Below are positions 33,032-40,750 of a DNA stretch of 64,000 nucleotides, one piece after another. Source of the stretch: Micromonospora sp. CCTCC AA 2012012 (GTDB taxonomy: Bacteria > Actinomycetota > Actinomycetes > Mycobacteriales > Micromonosporaceae); the NCBI RefSeq assembly GCF_040499845.1, contig NZ_CP159342.1:1860001-1924000 (forward strand), read 5' to 3'. The notes under the pieces are model-generated. The model did not search any database, was not told the DNA's origin, and saw only the letters and a list, made by a program, of their open reading frames with translations. How positions within the stretch are numbered: position 1 is the first letter of the stretch; each line of letters begins with the position of its first letter. The translations under genes and the position numbers were made by a program.

Positions 33032-34593
33032 GAAACGCCTTCCTCATAGATGACCTCACCGCGCAGCACCGTGGCCCGACACACCGGCAACGGCGTCGGA
33101 TCGTCCGCACCCCGCAACTCCGGATCAGCGGCCTGCAACACCGGCAACCCCCGATCCACCCCCGCCGGCGTGGACCACACCGCGAACGTCGCCGGCGCCC
33201 CCAACGCCAACACACCCTCGTTGTCCAGGTGCACCGCCCGCCACCCACCCCGGGTGTGCGCCGCGAACGCCGCCCGCACACTCATCCGCTGCGACGGGTT
33301 GTGATGCGCCGCCGCCGCCCGCACCGAACCCCACGGATCCAACGGCGTCACCGGCGAATCCGACCCGAACGCCAACGCCACCCCGACCCCGTGCATCGCC
33401 CCCATCGGGTTCGACTCCAACGACCGGGACAACCCCAACCGCGACTCGTACATCCGACCCGCGCCACCCCACAACCGGTCGAACGCCGGCTGCATGCTCG
33501 CCACGATCCCGAACTCCACGAACCCCGCGATCATCCGCTTGTTCATGATCTCCGCGTGCTCCACCCGGTGCCGGGCCGCCCGCAACCGATCCACCCCCAG
33601 CTTCTCCGCCGCCGCCGCGAACCCCGCCAGCACCGTGGAGATCGCCGCGTCCCCGATCGCGTGGAAACCGCCCTGCATCCCGTGCGCCGCACAGTCCAAC
33701 AGATGATCACGCACCTGCTCCGCCGACAGGTAACCGTGCCCGCAGGAATCCCCATCCCGGTACGCCTGCGACACGTGCGCCGTCCGCGACCCCAACGCCC
33801 CATCCGCGAACAGGTCACCACCCGCACCCACCGCACCCAGCTCCCGGGCCCGCGCCGCACCCGACAACTCACCCCAGTAGCCGTACACCTCCGGCACCCC
33901 CGCACCGGAAATGCCCAACAACCCCGTGAAGTCCTCCTCGTCGGAGATCTCCGGCCCGCCACACTCGTGCACCGCCGCGATCCCCAACGACGCCGCGTGC
34001 GCCAACGCCACCCGCTGCGCCGCCACCCGCTGCGCCCGCGTCACCGACCCCTGCGCCGCCGCCCGCACCACATGGTGCGCGTCCCGCCGCAACCAGCCCG
34101 ACGCGTCGTACCCCGGCGCGGCCGCCGCCTCCGGACACGCCGCCAGCAACGCCCCCGACACCAACGCCGAATGGATCGACGCCTGCGACAGGTACACCCG
34201 CCGACCGGACGCGGCCCGATCCAGCTCCCCCGCGTCCGGCAGCCGCCCGTCCACCCAGTTCGACTCGTCCCAACCGTGCCCCAGCACCACCGCGTCACCC
34301 GGCAGCCCCGCCGCGAACGCCGACACCGCGTCCAGCAACTCCCCCGCCGACCGCACCCGCGACAGGTCCAGCCCCGACAACACCAACCCGGTGTCGGTGG
34401 CGTGCACGTGCGCGTCCACGAACGCCGGCGTCACCAGCGCCCCACCCAGGTCCACCACCCGGTCCGCGGCCGGCGCCTCCGCGTCCGCACCCAACCAGGA
34501 GATCCGACCACCGGAGACCAGCAGCGCCGTCGCGGTGGGATCGGCCGGACAGTGCAGCACTCCGCCGCGGTACAACGTCGAGGGGTTCGTCAT
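33028..34593 (-). CDS. Amidohydrolase (YtcJ-like) inside the lysine operon
   Basis: A 521-residue metal-dependent hydrolase. The entry strand is ALVTPAFVDAHVHATDTGLV with the HxH pair, followed by GFHAIGDAAISTVLAGF, RHRVEHAEIMNKRMIAGFVE and LAFGSDSPVTPLDPWGSVRA, giving the later His and Asp ligands of the YtcJ/Amidohydro_3 family. It should hydrolyse an amide or lactam-like bond in the cytoplasm. It overlaps kamD by 4 bases and lies 5 bases after kdd, so it is embedded in the operon. No standard step of lysine fermentation needs it. It could act on an N-acylated or cyclised lysine intermediate, or proofread a side product. Confidence 0.85.
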   Translation of the reverse strand: MTNPSTLYRGGVLHCPADPTATALLVSGGRISWLGADAEAPAADRVVDLGGALVTPAFVDAHVHATDTGLVLSGLDLSRVRSAGELLDAVSAFAAGLPGDAVVLGHGWDESNWVDGRLPDAGELDRAASGRRVYLSQASIHSALVSGALLAACPEAAAAPGYDASGWLRRDAHHVVRAAAQGSVTRAQRVAAQRVALAHAASLGIAAVHECGGPEISDEEDFTGLLGISGAGVPEVYGYWGELSGAARARELGAVGAGGDLFADGALGSRTAHVSQAYRDGDSCGHGYLSAEQVRDHLLDCAAHGMQGGFHAIGDAAISTVLAGFAAAAEKLGVDRLRAARHRVEHAEIMNKRMIAGFVEFGIVASMQPAFDRLWGGAGRMYESRLGLSRSLESNPMGAMHGVGVALAFGSDSPVTPLDPWGSVRAAAAHHNPSQRMSVRAAFAAHTRGGWRAVHLDNEGVLALGAPATFAVWSTPAGVDRGLPVLQAADPELRGADDPTPLPVCRATVLRGEVIYEEGVS

Positions 34594-34598
34594 GGCAC

Positions 34599-35660
34599 TC
34601 AGTCTGCCGCCAACCGGGATTCGAAGAGACCACGCACCCCCGGCTCGGCCCGCAACAACTCCAACGCCAGCTCCGCGTGCCCCGGCACATACCCGTTGCC
34701 CACCAGCATCGTCACGTCCGCCGCCAGGCCCTCCGCACCCAACGCCGCCGCCGCGAAGCTCGTCGCCATCGAGAAGAAGATCACCGTGCCGCCGTCCGCC
34801 GTGGCCAGCACCGCACCGTGCTCACAGCCCGGCACGTCCACGCACACCACCGTCACGTCCGCCGGCGTCCCCAGCACCGTCGTCACCGTCGTGGAGAGCG
34901 CCACCGGATCCCGGGCGTCCGCCAACGCGACGCCCGAGGCCAGCCCGGCCCGCTCCAGCGCGTCCCGCTCCGCCGCCACCGGCACCACCCCGACCGTACG
35001 ACCCGCACCCGCCCGCCGCGCCGCCGCGAGGGACAACGAACCGCTCTTACCGGCCCCACCGATCACCGCCACCGTCACCGGCCGCGGGTCACCCGCCCGC
35101 TCCCGCCGCGCCACGTGCTCGGCCACCACCCGCGCCGTCAACGCCGGCGCACCGCACACGTCCAGCACCGCCAGCGACAACTCCGGGTGCAGGTCCGCCG
35201 GCAGCACCGCCGCGATCGACCGGGCGAACAGGATCGCGTACCCGTCGCACGGCACCTGCTCGCTACGCCCGTCCCAACGGGCCAACCCGTCGAGGATCGT
35301 CAGCGGCGTCAGCGTCAGCGACACCAGCGTCGCCACCCGGTCACCGACCCGCAGCCCCAACGGGGACCGCCGGCCCGCCTCCTCGACCGTGCCGATCAGC
35401 ATGCCGCCCGACCCGGTCACCGGGTTCTGCATCTTGCCCCGGGTGGAGACGATGTCCAGCACCTCGGCGCGGACCTTCTCGCCGTCCCCGCCGTGCTTCT
35501 CCGACAACTGCCGGAAACTCGCCGCGTCCAGGTTCAGCCGCTCCACCCGGATCCGCACCTCGTTCGCGGCGATCTCCGGGCGGGCGTCCAACCGCCAGGC
35601 CGCCTGCGGCAGCACCCCCGCCGGTTCCACGACGCGGTGCAGACCCACCGGTGACGTCAC
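34599..35660 (-). CDS. kdd: L-erythro-3,5-diaminohexanoate dehydrogenase
   Basis: A 353-residue Rossmann-fold dehydrogenase. The NAD-binding motif is VAVIGGAGKSGSLSLAAARR and the first part has a GroES-like barrel with PVTGSGGMLIGTVEEAG. The stretch LTPLTILDGLARWDGRSEQV and the C-terminal GTVIFFSMATSFAAAALGAE are typical for the Kdd family. It oxidises 3,5-diaminohexanoate to 5-amino-3-oxohexanoate with NAD. The GTG at 35660 is preferred because GGGGGAGG lies just upstream and because the family starts there; the frame continues upstream into the promoter region. It is the first gene of the minus-strand operon and divergent from kamA. Confidence 0.88.
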   Translation of the reverse strand: MTSPVGLHRVVEPAGVLPQAAWRLDARPEIAANEVRIRVERLNLDAASFRQLSEKHGGDGEKVRAEVLDIVSTRGKMQNPVTGSGGMLIGTVEEAGRRSPLGLRVGDRVATLVSLTLTPLTILDGLARWDGRSEQVPCDGYAILFARSIAAVLPADLHPELSLAVLDVCGAPALTARVVAEHVARRERAGDPRPVTVAVIGGAGKSGSLSLAAARRAGAGRTVGVVPVAAERDALERAGLASGVALADARDPVALSTTVTTVLGTPADVTVVCVDVPGCEHGAVLATADGGTVIFFSMATSFAAAALGAEGLAADVTMLVGNGYVPGHAELALELLRAEPGVRGLFESRLAAD

Positions 35661-35713
35661 GCCGACCTCCCCCTGTCCAGCCGCTCGAAGCCCCGGCCAG
35701 GGCTCGCGTAACG

Positions 35714-35755
35714 GGAAAACTTCCGGCAGACTAATTTCTTCGCCGGATATTTTCC
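35714..35755. promoter_or_regulatory. 14-base inverted repeat in the kdd/kamA divergent promoter region
   Basis: GGAAAACTTCCGGC (35714-35727) and GCCGGATATTTTCC (35742-35755) match as an inverted repeat at 12 of 14 positions, with a 14-base AT-rich centre. The surrounding DNA is the most AT-rich part of the locus. It would suit a dimeric regulator controlling both transcripts. An Lrp-type gene at 38816 is the nearest candidate regulator. Confidence 0.5.
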
Positions 35756-35802
35756 AGTAGCCTTCGGGCCGCTGATCAATCGCACCATCCGAGGAGAAGG
35801 CC

Positions 35803-37209
35803 GTGACCCAGACCCAACCGGTGGAGACCATCCCAGCGCCCCGCCCGTCGCCGGTCGCGGTCCCCACCGCCGGACAGCCCTACGAATACCGCCGCAGCCC
35901 CCTGGTCGAACCCGACTGGACCCGCTTCCCCGGCTGGCGCCACGTCACCCGCGAGCAGTGGGAGAACGCCCAGTGGCAGCGGGTCAACTGCGTCAAGAAC
36001 ATCAAGCAGCTGCGCACCGTCCTCGGCGACACCGTCGACGAGACCTTCTACGCCGACCTCGAGGCCGACCAGAAGGCCCTGGCCACCATGTCGATGCTCG
36101 TGCCACCGCAGATGATCAACACGATGGTGCCGTTCGCGTCGATGACCACCGAGGCGTTCCTCGCCGACCCGATCCGGCGCTACATGATCCCGGTCGCCTC
36201 CGACCGGCGCACCGACTGGCCGTCGCACCCGTACGCCAGCCGCGACTCGCTCCACGAGCACGACATGTGGGTGGCCGAGGGGCTCACCCACCGCTACCCC
36301 ACCAAGGTCCTCGCCGAGCTGCTCTCCACCTGCCCGCAGTACTGCGGGCACTGCACCCGGATGGACCTCGTCGGCAACTCCACCCCCGCCGTCGACAAGC
36401 TCAAGCTCACCCTCAAGCCCGTCGACCGCTACGACGCCCACATCGCCTACCTCAAGGCCCACCCCGGCGTCCGTGACGTCGTCGTCTCCGGCGGCGACGT
36501 GGCCAACGTGCCGTGGAAGAACCTCGAGTCCTACCTGATGCGGCTGCTCGAACTGGAGACCGTCCGCGACATCCGGCTCGCCACCAAGGCCCTGATGGGC
36601 CTGCCCCAGCACTGGCTGCAGGGCGACGTGGTCGAGGGCCTGGAGCGGGTCGCCCGCACCGCCGCCCGACGCGGCGTCAACCTGGCGATCCACACCCACG
36701 TCAACCACGCCCAGTCGATCACCCCGCTGGTCGCCAAGGCCGCCCAGACCGCCCTCGACGTGGGCGTCCGCGACGTCCGCAACCAGGGCGTCCTCATGCG
36801 CGGCGTGAACGCCACCAGCGAGGACCTGCTCGACCTGTGCTTCGCGCTGCAGGGCGAGGCGGGCATCCTGCCGTACTACTTCTACATGTGCGACATGATC
36901 CCCAACGCCGAGCACTGGCGGGTCCCCGTCTGGCACGCCCAGCAGCTCCAGCACGACATCATGGGCTACCTGCCCGGCTACGCCACGCCGCGGATCGTCT
37001 GCGACGTCCCCTTCGTCGGCAAGCGCTGGGTGCACATGCTCACCGAGTACGACCGCGAGCGCGGCATCTCGTACTGGACCAAGAACTACCGCACCTCCAT
37101 CGAGTCGGCCGACCTGGAGGCGCTCAACAAGCGGTACGCCTACTACGACCCGATCGACACGCTGCCCGAGGCCGGTCAGCAGTGGTGGGCCGCGCACCGC
37201 GACGACTGA
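35803..37209 (+). CDS. kamA: Lysine 2,3-aminomutase (radical SAM)
   Basis: A 468-residue radical SAM enzyme. The iron-sulfur motif CxxxCxxC is CPQYCGHC at residues 177-184, followed by DVVVSGGDVANVPWKNLESY (SAM/PLP region), RLATKALMGLPQHWLQGDVV and NQGVLMRGVNATSEDLLDLC near the PLP Lys region, and ILPYYFYMCDMIPNAEHWRV. It converts lysine to beta-lysine with SAM and PLP, and is oxygen-sensitive. At 468 residues it is longer than the clostridial enzyme (416), mainly at the N-terminus. It is divergent from the Kdd operon and ends in a strong terminator. Beta-lysine could alternatively feed a secondary metabolite. Confidence 0.92.
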   Translation: MTQTQPVETIPAPRPSPVAVPTAGQPYEYRRSPLVEPDWTRFPGWRHVTREQWENAQWQRVNCVKNIKQLRTVLGDTVDETFYADLEADQKALATMSMLVPPQMINTMVPFASMTTEAFLADPIRRYMIPVASDRRTDWPSHPYASRDSLHEHDMWVAEGLTHRYPTKVLAELLSTCPQYCGHCTRMDLVGNSTPAVDKLKLTLKPVDRYDAHIAYLKAHPGVRDVVVSGGDVANVPWKNLESYLMRLLELETVRDIRLATKALMGLPQHWLQGDVVEGLERVARTAARRGVNLAIHTHVNHAQSITPLVAKAAQTALDVGVRDVRNQGVLMRGVNATSEDLLDLCFALQGEAGILPYYFYMCDMIPNAEHWRVPVWHAQQLQHDIMGYLPGYATPRIVCDVPFVGKRWVHMLTEYDRERGISYWTKNYRTSIESADLEALNKRYAYYDPIDTLPEAGQQWWAAHRDD

Positions 37210-37264
37210 TCCCCCATCGAGCACGGAGAACCGCCCGAACCAGGGCCCTCCGCTCCTCGCTCCA

Positions 37265-37297
37265 ACGGCCCTCCGCCCCGTCCGGGCGGAGGGCCGT
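37265..37297 (+). terminator. Perfect 14-pair hairpin terminator of kamA
   Basis: ACGGCCCTCCGCCC (37265-37278) pairs with GGGCGGAGGGCCGT (37284-37297) around a five-base loop. A smaller hairpin, ATCGGCC-TTCA-GGCCGAT, follows in the AT-rich stretch near 37400. Confidence 0.85.
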
Positions 37298-37460
37298 CGC
37301 CGTACCCGGGCAGCTTCTTCCGCGGCCTGCCGACGGCCCGCTCCGCCGCGATCGGCGCTCAACCGGTGTCGCTTGTCCGGTTGTTTGCTGTATCGGCCTT
37401 CAGGCCGATTCCTCATTGGTTTGTTCCGCGACTTCCGCGACTCGCGCCATACCCGCTAAT

Positions 37461-37471
37461 GCGTCCTAGGA
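37461..37471. repeat. GCGTCCTAGGA, left copy of a direct repeat
   Basis: The 11-mer GCGTCCTAGGA recurs at 38201-38211. Each copy is followed or preceded by extra CTAGG/TAGG words (ACACTAGGT here). CTAG is normally rare in such genomes, so the clusters stand out. The copies flank the ynfA and csbD genes. Confidence 0.45.
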
Positions 37472-37488
37472 CACTAGGTGCGAAGAGG

Positions 37489-37824
37489 TCAGCCACTGCG
37501 GGGGGCGTACATGATCACCGCGACGCCGAGCAGGCAGACCGCGGCACCCACCACGTCCCAGCGGTCCGGGCGGAAGCCGTCCACCAGCACACCCCACGCC
37601 AACGACCCGGCCACGAAGACACCCCCGTAGGCCGCCAGGATCCGGCCGAAGTTCGGGTCCGGCTGAAAGGTCGCCACGAAGCCGTACGCGCCCAGCGCCA
37701 GCACTCCCCCGGCGATCCACCACAGCCCCCGGTGCTCCCGGAAGCCCTGCCAGACCAGCCAGGCCCCACCGATCTCGGCCAGGGCGGCCAGCACGAACAG
37801 CACCAGCGAACGGGCGACGGTCAT
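37489..37824 (-). CDS. YnfA/UPF0060 small membrane protein
   Basis: A 111-residue, four-helix membrane protein. [20 protein letters not shown] and [20 protein letters not shown], then [20 protein letters not shown] and a C-terminal [18 protein letters not shown], match the YnfA family, relatives of small multidrug resistance proteins. Activity is unproven; E. coli YnfA is reported as an efflux pump for some cations. It lies in a small AT-poor island between kamA and csbD and is read on the minus strand. Confidence 0.9.
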   Translation of the reverse strand: MTVARSLVLFVLAALAEIGGAWLVWQGFREHRGLWWIAGGVLALGAYGFVATFQPDPNFGRILAAYGGVFVAGSLAWGVLVDGFRPDRWDVVGAAVCLLGVAVIMYAPRSG

Positions 37825-37860
37825 CAGGCGACCCTATCCACCGCCGACCGCCGTTCAGCG

Positions 37861-37900
37861 TGTCGGCGGGGTCCCGGACCGGTCCGGGACCCCGCCGACA
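37861..37900. terminator. Perfect 40-base palindrome, terminator of csbD
   Basis: Bases 37861-37880 are the exact reverse complement of 37881-37900 (TGTCGGCGGGGTCCCGGACC and its complement). It begins 5 bases after the csbD stop, and separates csbD from ynfA. Confidence 0.75.
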
Positions 37901-37905
37901 ACGGA

Positions 37906-38100
37906 TCACTTCTCGAAGGCGTCCTTGACGTCCCGGCCGGCCTCCTTGACGTGCTCCCCCGCCTGCCGGGCCTGCGCGGTGCTCCGCTCGCTGGCGCCCT
38001 CGCCCCGCATCCGCTCGTTGTCGGTCATGTCGCCGATGCGTTCCTTGGCGGCGCCGGTCAGCTCCTGGGCCTTGTTCTTCGCCTTGTCGGTGAAGCTCAT
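37906..38100 (-). CDS. CsbD-family stress protein
   Basis: A 64-residue hydrophilic protein. MSFTDKAKNKAQELTGAAKE followed by RIGDMTDNERMRGEGA is the CsbD signature. The tail is a charged Ala/Glu/Lys helix. Members are small and heat-stable, and are often induced by general stress or sigma-B-type factors; biochemical function is unknown. A perfect 40-base palindrome follows the gene. Upstream the 38101-38274 gap holds the CTAGG-rich repeat, whose role is unknown. Confidence 0.93.
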   Translation of the reverse strand: MSFTDKAKNKAQELTGAAKERIGDMTDNERMRGEGASERSTAQARQAGEHVKEAGRDVKDAFEK

Positions 38101-38200
38101 CTCGCCTCCTCGCCCGCTTCAGGGTCGGCGCGGGCCTCGCCGGCCGCTTGCCCCCTGGTCATCCGGGCAAACGCGGGTGCGCACGGGCACCACCGCTAGG

Positions 38201-38211
38201 GCGTCCTAGGA
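38201..38211. repeat. GCGTCCTAGGA, right copy of a direct repeat
   Basis: The second copy of the 11-mer seen at 37461, flanked by CGCTAGG and AGATAGGTTT. It lies between csbD and the histidine phosphatase gene. Confidence 0.45.
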
Positions 38212-38274
38212 AGATAGGTTTGGCGGAACGCGGCTCGACCGGCGGTGCCCGGTTCCAGGTGGTTGACTGGGCGG

Positions 38275-38886
38275 GTGAGCGAGATCCTGCTGATCCGGCA
38301 CGGCGAGACCACGTGGAGCGCCAGCCACCGGCACACGTCGTACACCGATCTGCCGCTCACCGCGGACGGCGAGCGGCAGGCCCGCGCGCTCGCCACGGTC
38401 CTCGCCGGCCGGCGGTTCGTCCGCGTGCTGGCCAGCCCGCGCAAGCGGGCGCTGCGCACCGCCCAGCTCGCCGGCCTCGACGTCACCGCCGTGGAACCCG
38501 ACCTCGCCGAATGGAACTACGGCGAGTACGAGGGCCGCACCGGCGCGGACATCCAGGAGGAACGCCCGGGCTGGAACATCTGGACCGACGGCGGCCTCGG
38601 CGGCGAGTCACCGGCCCAGGTCGGCGAACGACTCGACCGGGTCCTCGACCGGGTCGCTCCCCTGCTGGAGCGGGGCAGCGTCGCCCTGGTCGGCCACGGC
38701 CACAGCCTCCGGGTGCTCGGCGCCCGCTGGATCGGCCTGCCGCCGTCGGCCGGGGCGCTGCTGCGGCTCGACACCGCCACGGTCAGCGCACTCGGTCACG
38801 AGCACGGCCGACGGGTCATCCTGCGGTGGAACCAGCCGACTCCGCCGCCGGACGGGACCGCCCCCGCACCGCCGGCTCGGCACTGA
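38275..38886 (+). CDS. Histidine phosphatase family protein
   Basis: A 203-residue protein from GTG 38275. The catalytic motif ILLIRHGETTWSASHRHTSY contains RHGE, and later SVALVGHGHSLRVLGARWIG holds the second catalytic His; RVLASPRKRALRTAQLAG provides an Arg of the phosphate pocket. It belongs to the phosphoglycerate mutase-like acid phosphatases, acting on a small phosphoester in the cytoplasm. Its last 71 bases overlap the 3' end of the Lrp-type gene on the other strand. Confidence 0.9.
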   Translation: MSEILLIRHGETTWSASHRHTSYTDLPLTADGERQARALATVLAGRRFVRVLASPRKRALRTAQLAGLDVTAVEPDLAEWNYGEYEGRTGADIQEERPGWNIWTDGGLGGESPAQVGERLDRVLDRVAPLLERGSVALVGHGHSLRVLGARWIGLPPSAGALLRLDTATVSALGHEHGRRVILRWNQPTPPPDGTAPAPPARH

Positions 38887-39322
38887 TCTTCGGCGGCCGG
38901 TGCTCGTAGGGGGTCGACAGCACCACGGTGGTGCGGGTGGTGACGTTGGCCGCCGTCCGGATCTCCTGGAGCACCCGCTCCAGGTCCGCCGGGCCGGCCA
39001 CCCGCACCAGCAGCAGATAGAAGTCCTCGCCCGCGACCGAATAGCACGAGTCGATCTCGGGCAGGTGCGCCAGCCGCTCCGGCGCGTCGTCCGGCTGGGA
39101 CGGGTCGAACGGCCGGATCGCCACGAAGGCGGTCAACGGCAACTCCAACGCCTCGAAGGAGACGCGCGCGGAGTAGCCCTTGATGACGCCGCGCTGCTCC
39201 AGCCGCCGCACCCGCTGGTGCACGGCGGACACCGACAGCCCCACCTTCTCGGCCAGATCCGTGTACGACAGCCGACCGTCCCCGGTCAGTGCGGCGACGA
39301 TGGCGCGGTCGATCTCCTCCAC
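38816..39322 (-). CDS. Lrp/AsnC-family transcriptional regulator
   Basis: A 168-residue protein from GTG 39322 (VEEIDRAIVAALTGDGRLSY). The helix-turn-helix is YTDLAEKVGLSVSAVHQRVR with RLEQRGVIKGYSARVSFEAL, and the RAM ligand-binding domain includes IDSCYSVAGEDFYLLLVRVA. Such regulators sense amino acids and often control their catabolism. The lysine-degradation promoters lie 3.5 kb away and hold an inverted repeat, so they are possible targets (inference). The C-terminal tail of about 20 residues beyond the domain overlaps the phosphatase gene in antisense. Confidence 0.9.
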   Translation of the reverse strand: MEEIDRAIVAALTGDGRLSYTDLAEKVGLSVSAVHQRVRRLEQRGVIKGYSARVSFEALELPLTAFVAIRPFDPSQPDDAPERLAHLPEIDSCYSVAGEDFYLLLVRVAGPADLERVLQEIRTAANVTTRTTVVLSTPYEHRPPKISAEPAVRGRSRPAAESAGSTAG

Positions 39323-39362
39323 GCGGTGCAACCTACCCGTAAACGCGCTCCGCCGCCGCACC

Positions 39363-39393
39363 CGGCCCGTCGGGCGTCACGCCCGACGGGCCG
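39363..39393 (-). terminator. Hairpin overlapping the DUF433 stop codon
   Basis: CGGCCCGTCGGGC (39363-39375) pairs with GCCCGACGGGCCG (39381-39393) around GTCAC. The stop codon of the DUF433 gene lies in the loop, so translation of the gene's last codons would clash with folding. Confidence 0.7.
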
Positions 39394-39598
39394 TGCGGTC
39401 ACGCACCGCGTCGGCCGCGTAGTTCAACACCTCCGCCATGTCCTCCTCGTCGAGGAAGGGCAGGTCGGTGAGGATGTCGGTGACCGACATGCCCTCGGCG
39501 AGCATCGCCAGCAGGGTGGCGACGGGGATCCGCGACTGCCGGACGCAGGGCGCACCCCCCATGACCTCGGGATCGACGGTGATGCGGGGGAACGTCAC
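39377..39598 (-). CDS. DUF433 (antitoxin-like) protein
   Basis: A 73-residue protein. ITVDPEVMGGAPCVRQSRIP followed by VATLLAMLAEGMSVTDILTD and LPFLDEEDMAEVLNYAAD is the DUF433 domain, a small winged-helix DNA-binding fold. Family members often act as antitoxins for PIN-type toxins (VapB45-like), but no PIN gene is adjacent here; the PIN-like gene at 27396 is 12 kb away. It lies between the Lrp-type gene (downstream) and the acyl-CoA dehydrogenase (upstream, 9 bases), so it could be part of a longer unit with those genes. Confidence 0.9.
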   Translation of the reverse strand: MTFPRITVDPEVMGGAPCVRQSRIPVATLLAMLAEGMSVTDILTDLPFLDEEDMAEVLNYAADAVRDRTARRA

Positions 39599-39607
39599 CG
39601 CGACAGG

Positions 39608-40750
39608 TTAGCCCTTCGCCAGCGCGCGGGAGATGACCAGCCGCTGGATCTGGTTGGTGCCCTCCACGATCTGGAGCACCTTCGCCTCCCGCATGTACCG
39701 CTCGACCGGGTGGTCGGCGACGTAGCCGGCGCCGCCGAGCACCTGCACCGCGTCGGTGGTCACCCGCATCGCCACGTCGGTGGCGAAGAGCTTCGCCTTC
39801 GCCGCCTCGATCGAGTACGGCCGGCCGGCGTCGCGCAGCCGCGCGGCGGCCAGCATCAACGCGCGGGCCGCGGAGATCTGGGTGGCCGCGTCGGCCAGCA
39901 GGAAGCCCAGCCCCTGGAAGTCGATGATGGCGCGGCCGAACTGCTGCCGCTCCCTGGCGTAGCCGACCGCGTAGTCCAGCGCGGCCTGGGCGAGGCCGAC
40001 CGCGCAGGCGGCGATGCCGAGCCGGCCGGAGTCCAGGGCGGACATGGCGATGGTGAAGCCCATGCCCTCGCCGCCGATCAGCCGGTCGGCCGGCACCCGG
40101 GCGTCCTCGAAGACGATCTGCGCCACCGGGGAGGCGTGCAGGCCCATGGTGCGCTCGGCCGCCTGCGGGAGGATGCCCGCGGTGTTCCGGTCGGCCAGCA
40201 GGCAGGAGACGCCCTTCGGGCCGGGGCCGCCGGTGCGGCAGAAGATGTTGTAGAAGTCGGCGACCCGGGCGTGGGTGATCCAGGCCTTGGTGCCGGAGAC
40301 CAGATAGGCGTCGCCGTCGCGGACCGCCTTCGTGGTCAGCGCCGCCGCGTCGGAGCCGCCCTGCGGCTCGGAGAGGCAGTACGCCCCCAGCAGCTCCCCG
40401 CCGATCATGTCCGGCAGCAGCTTGCGCTGCTCGTCCGAGCCGAACTGGGCCAGCGGGTAGCAGGACAGGGTGTGCACGCTGACCGCCTCGGCGACCGCGA
40501 GCCACCGGCTGGCCAGGATCTCCAGCACCTGGAGATAGACCTCGTACGGCTGGGCCGCGCCGCCGTGCTCCTCGGCGTACGGCAGGCCGAGCAGGCCGGC
40601 CCGGCCCAGGGTGCGCAGCACCTCGCGGGGGAACTCGGCGCGCTCCTCGAAGCCGGCGGCCTTCGGCGCGAGCTCACGGTCGGCGAGCTCGGTGGCGAGG
40701 TCCAGCAGGTCGTGGGCCTCGTCGGTGGGGAGGATCCGGTCGACAGTCAT
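39608..40750 (-). CDS. Acyl-CoA dehydrogenase
   Basis: A 380-residue flavoprotein. LGAYCLSEPQGGSDAAALTT and VSGTKAWITHARVADFYNIF are the FAD-binding beta-domain signatures; RERQQFGRAIIDFQGLGFLL and VQVLGGAGYVADHPVERYMR are from the C-terminal helical domain, which continues to QIVEGTNQIQRLVISRALAK with the catalytic Glu in EGTNQ. It introduces a double bond in short- or branched-chain acyl-CoA and passes electrons to ETF. It overlaps the upstream aminopeptidase by 4 bases (ATGA). A link to the crotonyl-CoA end of the lysine pathway is tempting but unproven. Confidence 0.93.
   Translation of the reverse strand: MTVDRILPTDEAHDLLDLATELADRELAPKAAGFEERAEFPREVLRTLGRAGLLGLPYAEEHGGAAQPYEVYLQVLEILASRWLAVAEAVSVHTLSCYPLAQFGSDEQRKLLPDMIGGELLGAYCLSEPQGGSDAAALTTKAVRDGDAYLVSGTKAWITHARVADFYNIFCRTGGPGPKGVSCLLADRNTAGILPQAAERTMGLHASPVAQIVFEDARVPADRLIGGEGMGFTIAMSALDSGRLGIAACAVGLAQAALDYAVGYARERQQFGRAIIDFQGLGFLLADAATQISAARALMLAAARLRDAGRPYSIEAAKAKLFATDVAMRVTTDAVQVLGGAGYVADHPVERYMREAKVLQIVEGTNQIQRLVISRALAKG

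Noticed and set aside
38101..38274. Sigma-B-type promoter upstream of csbD
   Set aside because: No GTTT-N14/16-GGGTA pair was found in the right orientation.
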